The notes below the pieces were generated by a model. It searched no databases, was not told where the DNA came from, and worked only from the letters and a program-made list of their open reading frames with translations. This document shows, piece by piece, positions 62,177 through 64,000 of a stretch of DNA of 64,000 bases; the stretch's first letter is position 1; every line of letters starts with the position of its first letter. The DNA is from Amoebidium appalachense. Its lineage: Eukaryota; Ichthyosporea. Position numbers and translations under genes: made by a program. The stretch is from the NCBI GenBank assembly GCA_963693365.1, contig CAVNZM010000007.1:1240001-1304000 (forward strand), given 5' to 3'.

Positions 62177-63305
62177 AAAAAAAAAGAAAAAAAAAGATAA
62201 ATAACTTGAGTCACCACCACCACCACCACCTCAACCACCATTCCAGGCCACCGAAAACCAATAATCGGCCATCCAAAAAAAAAGGGAAAGCTTTAATTAC
62301 CATGCTATGAACTGGCATGTGACAAAGGTTGACACCCAAAAACTCACTGCACCATTCCGTCTGATCGTCGGTGCTTGAATTTTAAATACCAAAATAAGGA
62401 CCATCTGTTTACAACGTCAAAAATTCATTAGGCTCAGACTGTGGGTCCGTAACAATGTGGTAATATGGCAGAATATCATACGACGTACACACAAATGCAC
62501 AAAAACTGTTAGCGAAGTGCCGCGTGGTGAACGTATCACTGCTAGGGCCTTGAGCTATTACTTTTTTTTTTTTCGATAAAACATTGCAGATGCATATACT
62601 TAATTTGTCACATGCCAGTCAGTAGCATGGTAATTCTTTCCATTTTTTCGGATGGCCGTTGGAGAGGAAAGGGGGGACGTCCGGGAGGGGGGGGGGGGAG
62701 GGGGGGGGGAGGTCAGGATGGGAGAGGGAGAAGGAAGGAGGGGTTGTGTGAAGGGGTCAGGACGGGAGCGAGAAGAAGGAAGGGGGGGGGGGGGGGAGAA
62801 CTTAAGGAGAGTGAGGGGGGGGGGGGGTTTAGGAGGGAGAAGGGGGGGGGGGGGAGGGGGAGAGGGGGAGGGGGAGGGGCAGGTGGGGAAGGCACTGTAC
62901 TGTGCCTGCAAAGTTCTGCAAAACAGCAAATGGAGCCACCGCATAATTAACCCTCGGCCGCCATAGTATTCCGGGCCACCTGCTTGAAATGATCGCCAAG
63001 TCACCCGGACTCCATAGAATGATTACCACAATCATTTCACCCAATTTCGTTACACATTAAGCTCAGCAGGTGCTCCAGTCATATGGGCAACCAATTTCTA
63101 TCACAATCACTGCTGCTGAAATGGATGCAGCATCCGACGTTTTGGGCTGTCGGGGATGTGGTTGCCCCTTTTTAATTGCTGAAACTTGTAGTTTGTAACA
63201 AAAATATTTTCTCCTTCCACACCCCTCCCTTCCCTTCCCACCCCCCCCCCCCCCCCCCCCTCCCCCTCCCATCCCTTCCTCCTCCTCCCCCCTTAGTGTG
63301 TGTCT

Positions 63306-63391
<86 letters not shown>

Positions 63392-63689
63392 TCTGTGTGG
63401 TGTTCACGGTTTCGTGTATGTTTGCGGTTCTGCATGTCTGAGTGCACGTGATTCTCCCGTGTGCATGCATGTGCGCGCGCGCGACGCGCGTGCATGCGTG
63501 TGTGCGTGCGTGCGTTCGTGCGTGTGTGCGTGCATGCGCGCGCGGGTGCGTCCGAGCGTGCGTGCGTGCATGCGTGTGTGCGTGTCTTTGGAGCCTCGGT
63601 AAGGAGTGGGTGGGGTGGGGTGAGTATCGTCTGCGAGTATGTTACAATGACTTGAATATTGAAGCAAAACCAGTGCTCCCATGAAAGTT

Positions 63690-63879
63690 TACAACAGAAC
63701 AGAACAGAACAGAAGATGGCTTGCAATTGATTCATTACTGGGCTACGGCGGATGGAGGGAGGGGGGGAGGGGGAGGGGGGGGAGGGGGGGGGGGGGGGGG
63801 GGGGGGGAATATTGGCGTACAGAGGAAATTTTCGGCATTGCAGCAATCCAGAAAGACGACAATCAAGGTTCTGTTAATA

Positions 63880-63914
<35 letters not shown>

Positions 63915-64000
63915 CGCCCCTTGTGCGCGGCCCCCCTTCTTCCACCACTACCGCCGGTACTATTTGAAAAATCAGTCAAATAGGTTTTTATTTTTGAGCC
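63690..64000. other. Right edge, no gene seen
   Basis: Unique sequence with a G-run (about 63789-63807) and a C-run (about 63881-63913). A stretch near 63821-63845 weakly resembles the inverted-repeat end of the 511-bp element. Nothing coding recognised. Confidence 0.4.

Overview
This is nuclear DNA from a eukaryote with intron-rich genes, most likely a holozoan (an animal or a close unicellular relative). The reasons are a Slingshot-type cofilin phosphatase with the SSH-N, DEK_C and phosphatase order, a tandem-PDZ syntenin-like protein, and animal-type versions of XPC, DESI2 and CWF19L2. All six main genes are split into short exons with GT-AG introns (one GC-AG). Almost all of the remaining sequence is simple repeat: long runs of G or C, GT/CA arrays, CT/GA arrays and minisatellites. 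I cannot name the species.

Layout from left to right. 21-3140, minus strand: the 5' part of a CWF19L2 homolog that runs off the left edge. 3.2-7.6 kb: a perfect 28-bp palindrome, a fold-back repeat element with a truncated relative, and an orphan cysteine-rich PAN/apple-like exon at 6170-6343. 7607-13434, minus: a syntenin-like gene. 15861-24149, minus: a Slingshot phosphatase. 25398-30380, plus: DESI2, head to head with Slingshot. About 32.9-51.05 kb, minus: XPC, with a tRNA-Val(AAC) gene inside one intron and a last exon I could not settle. 51564-54437, plus: an AIG2-like gamma-glutamyl cyclotransferase-fold protein, head to head with XPC across a 509-bp promoter that has E2F-like and CCAAT motifs. 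55-64 kb: no gene found; an array of diverged repeat units in alternating subtypes, interrupted by a 511-bp element with terminal inverted repeats.

Exon boundaries were chosen by hand from splice signals, frame and similarity to the animal families as I remember them. The reading phases agree across all joined exons except at the XPC 3' end, and two joins in Slingshot need weak sites. The genes are housekeeping or signalling genes (splicing, PDZ scaffolding, actin regulation, deSUMOylation/deubiquitination, DNA repair, gamma-glutamyl metabolism) and do not form a pathway.

The most unusual feature is the introns. In the direction of transcription, about half have a C-tract within about 25 bases of the 5' splice site. 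Eight have a CA array abutting the 3' splice site. This holds on both strands, so repeat orientation follows gene direction.
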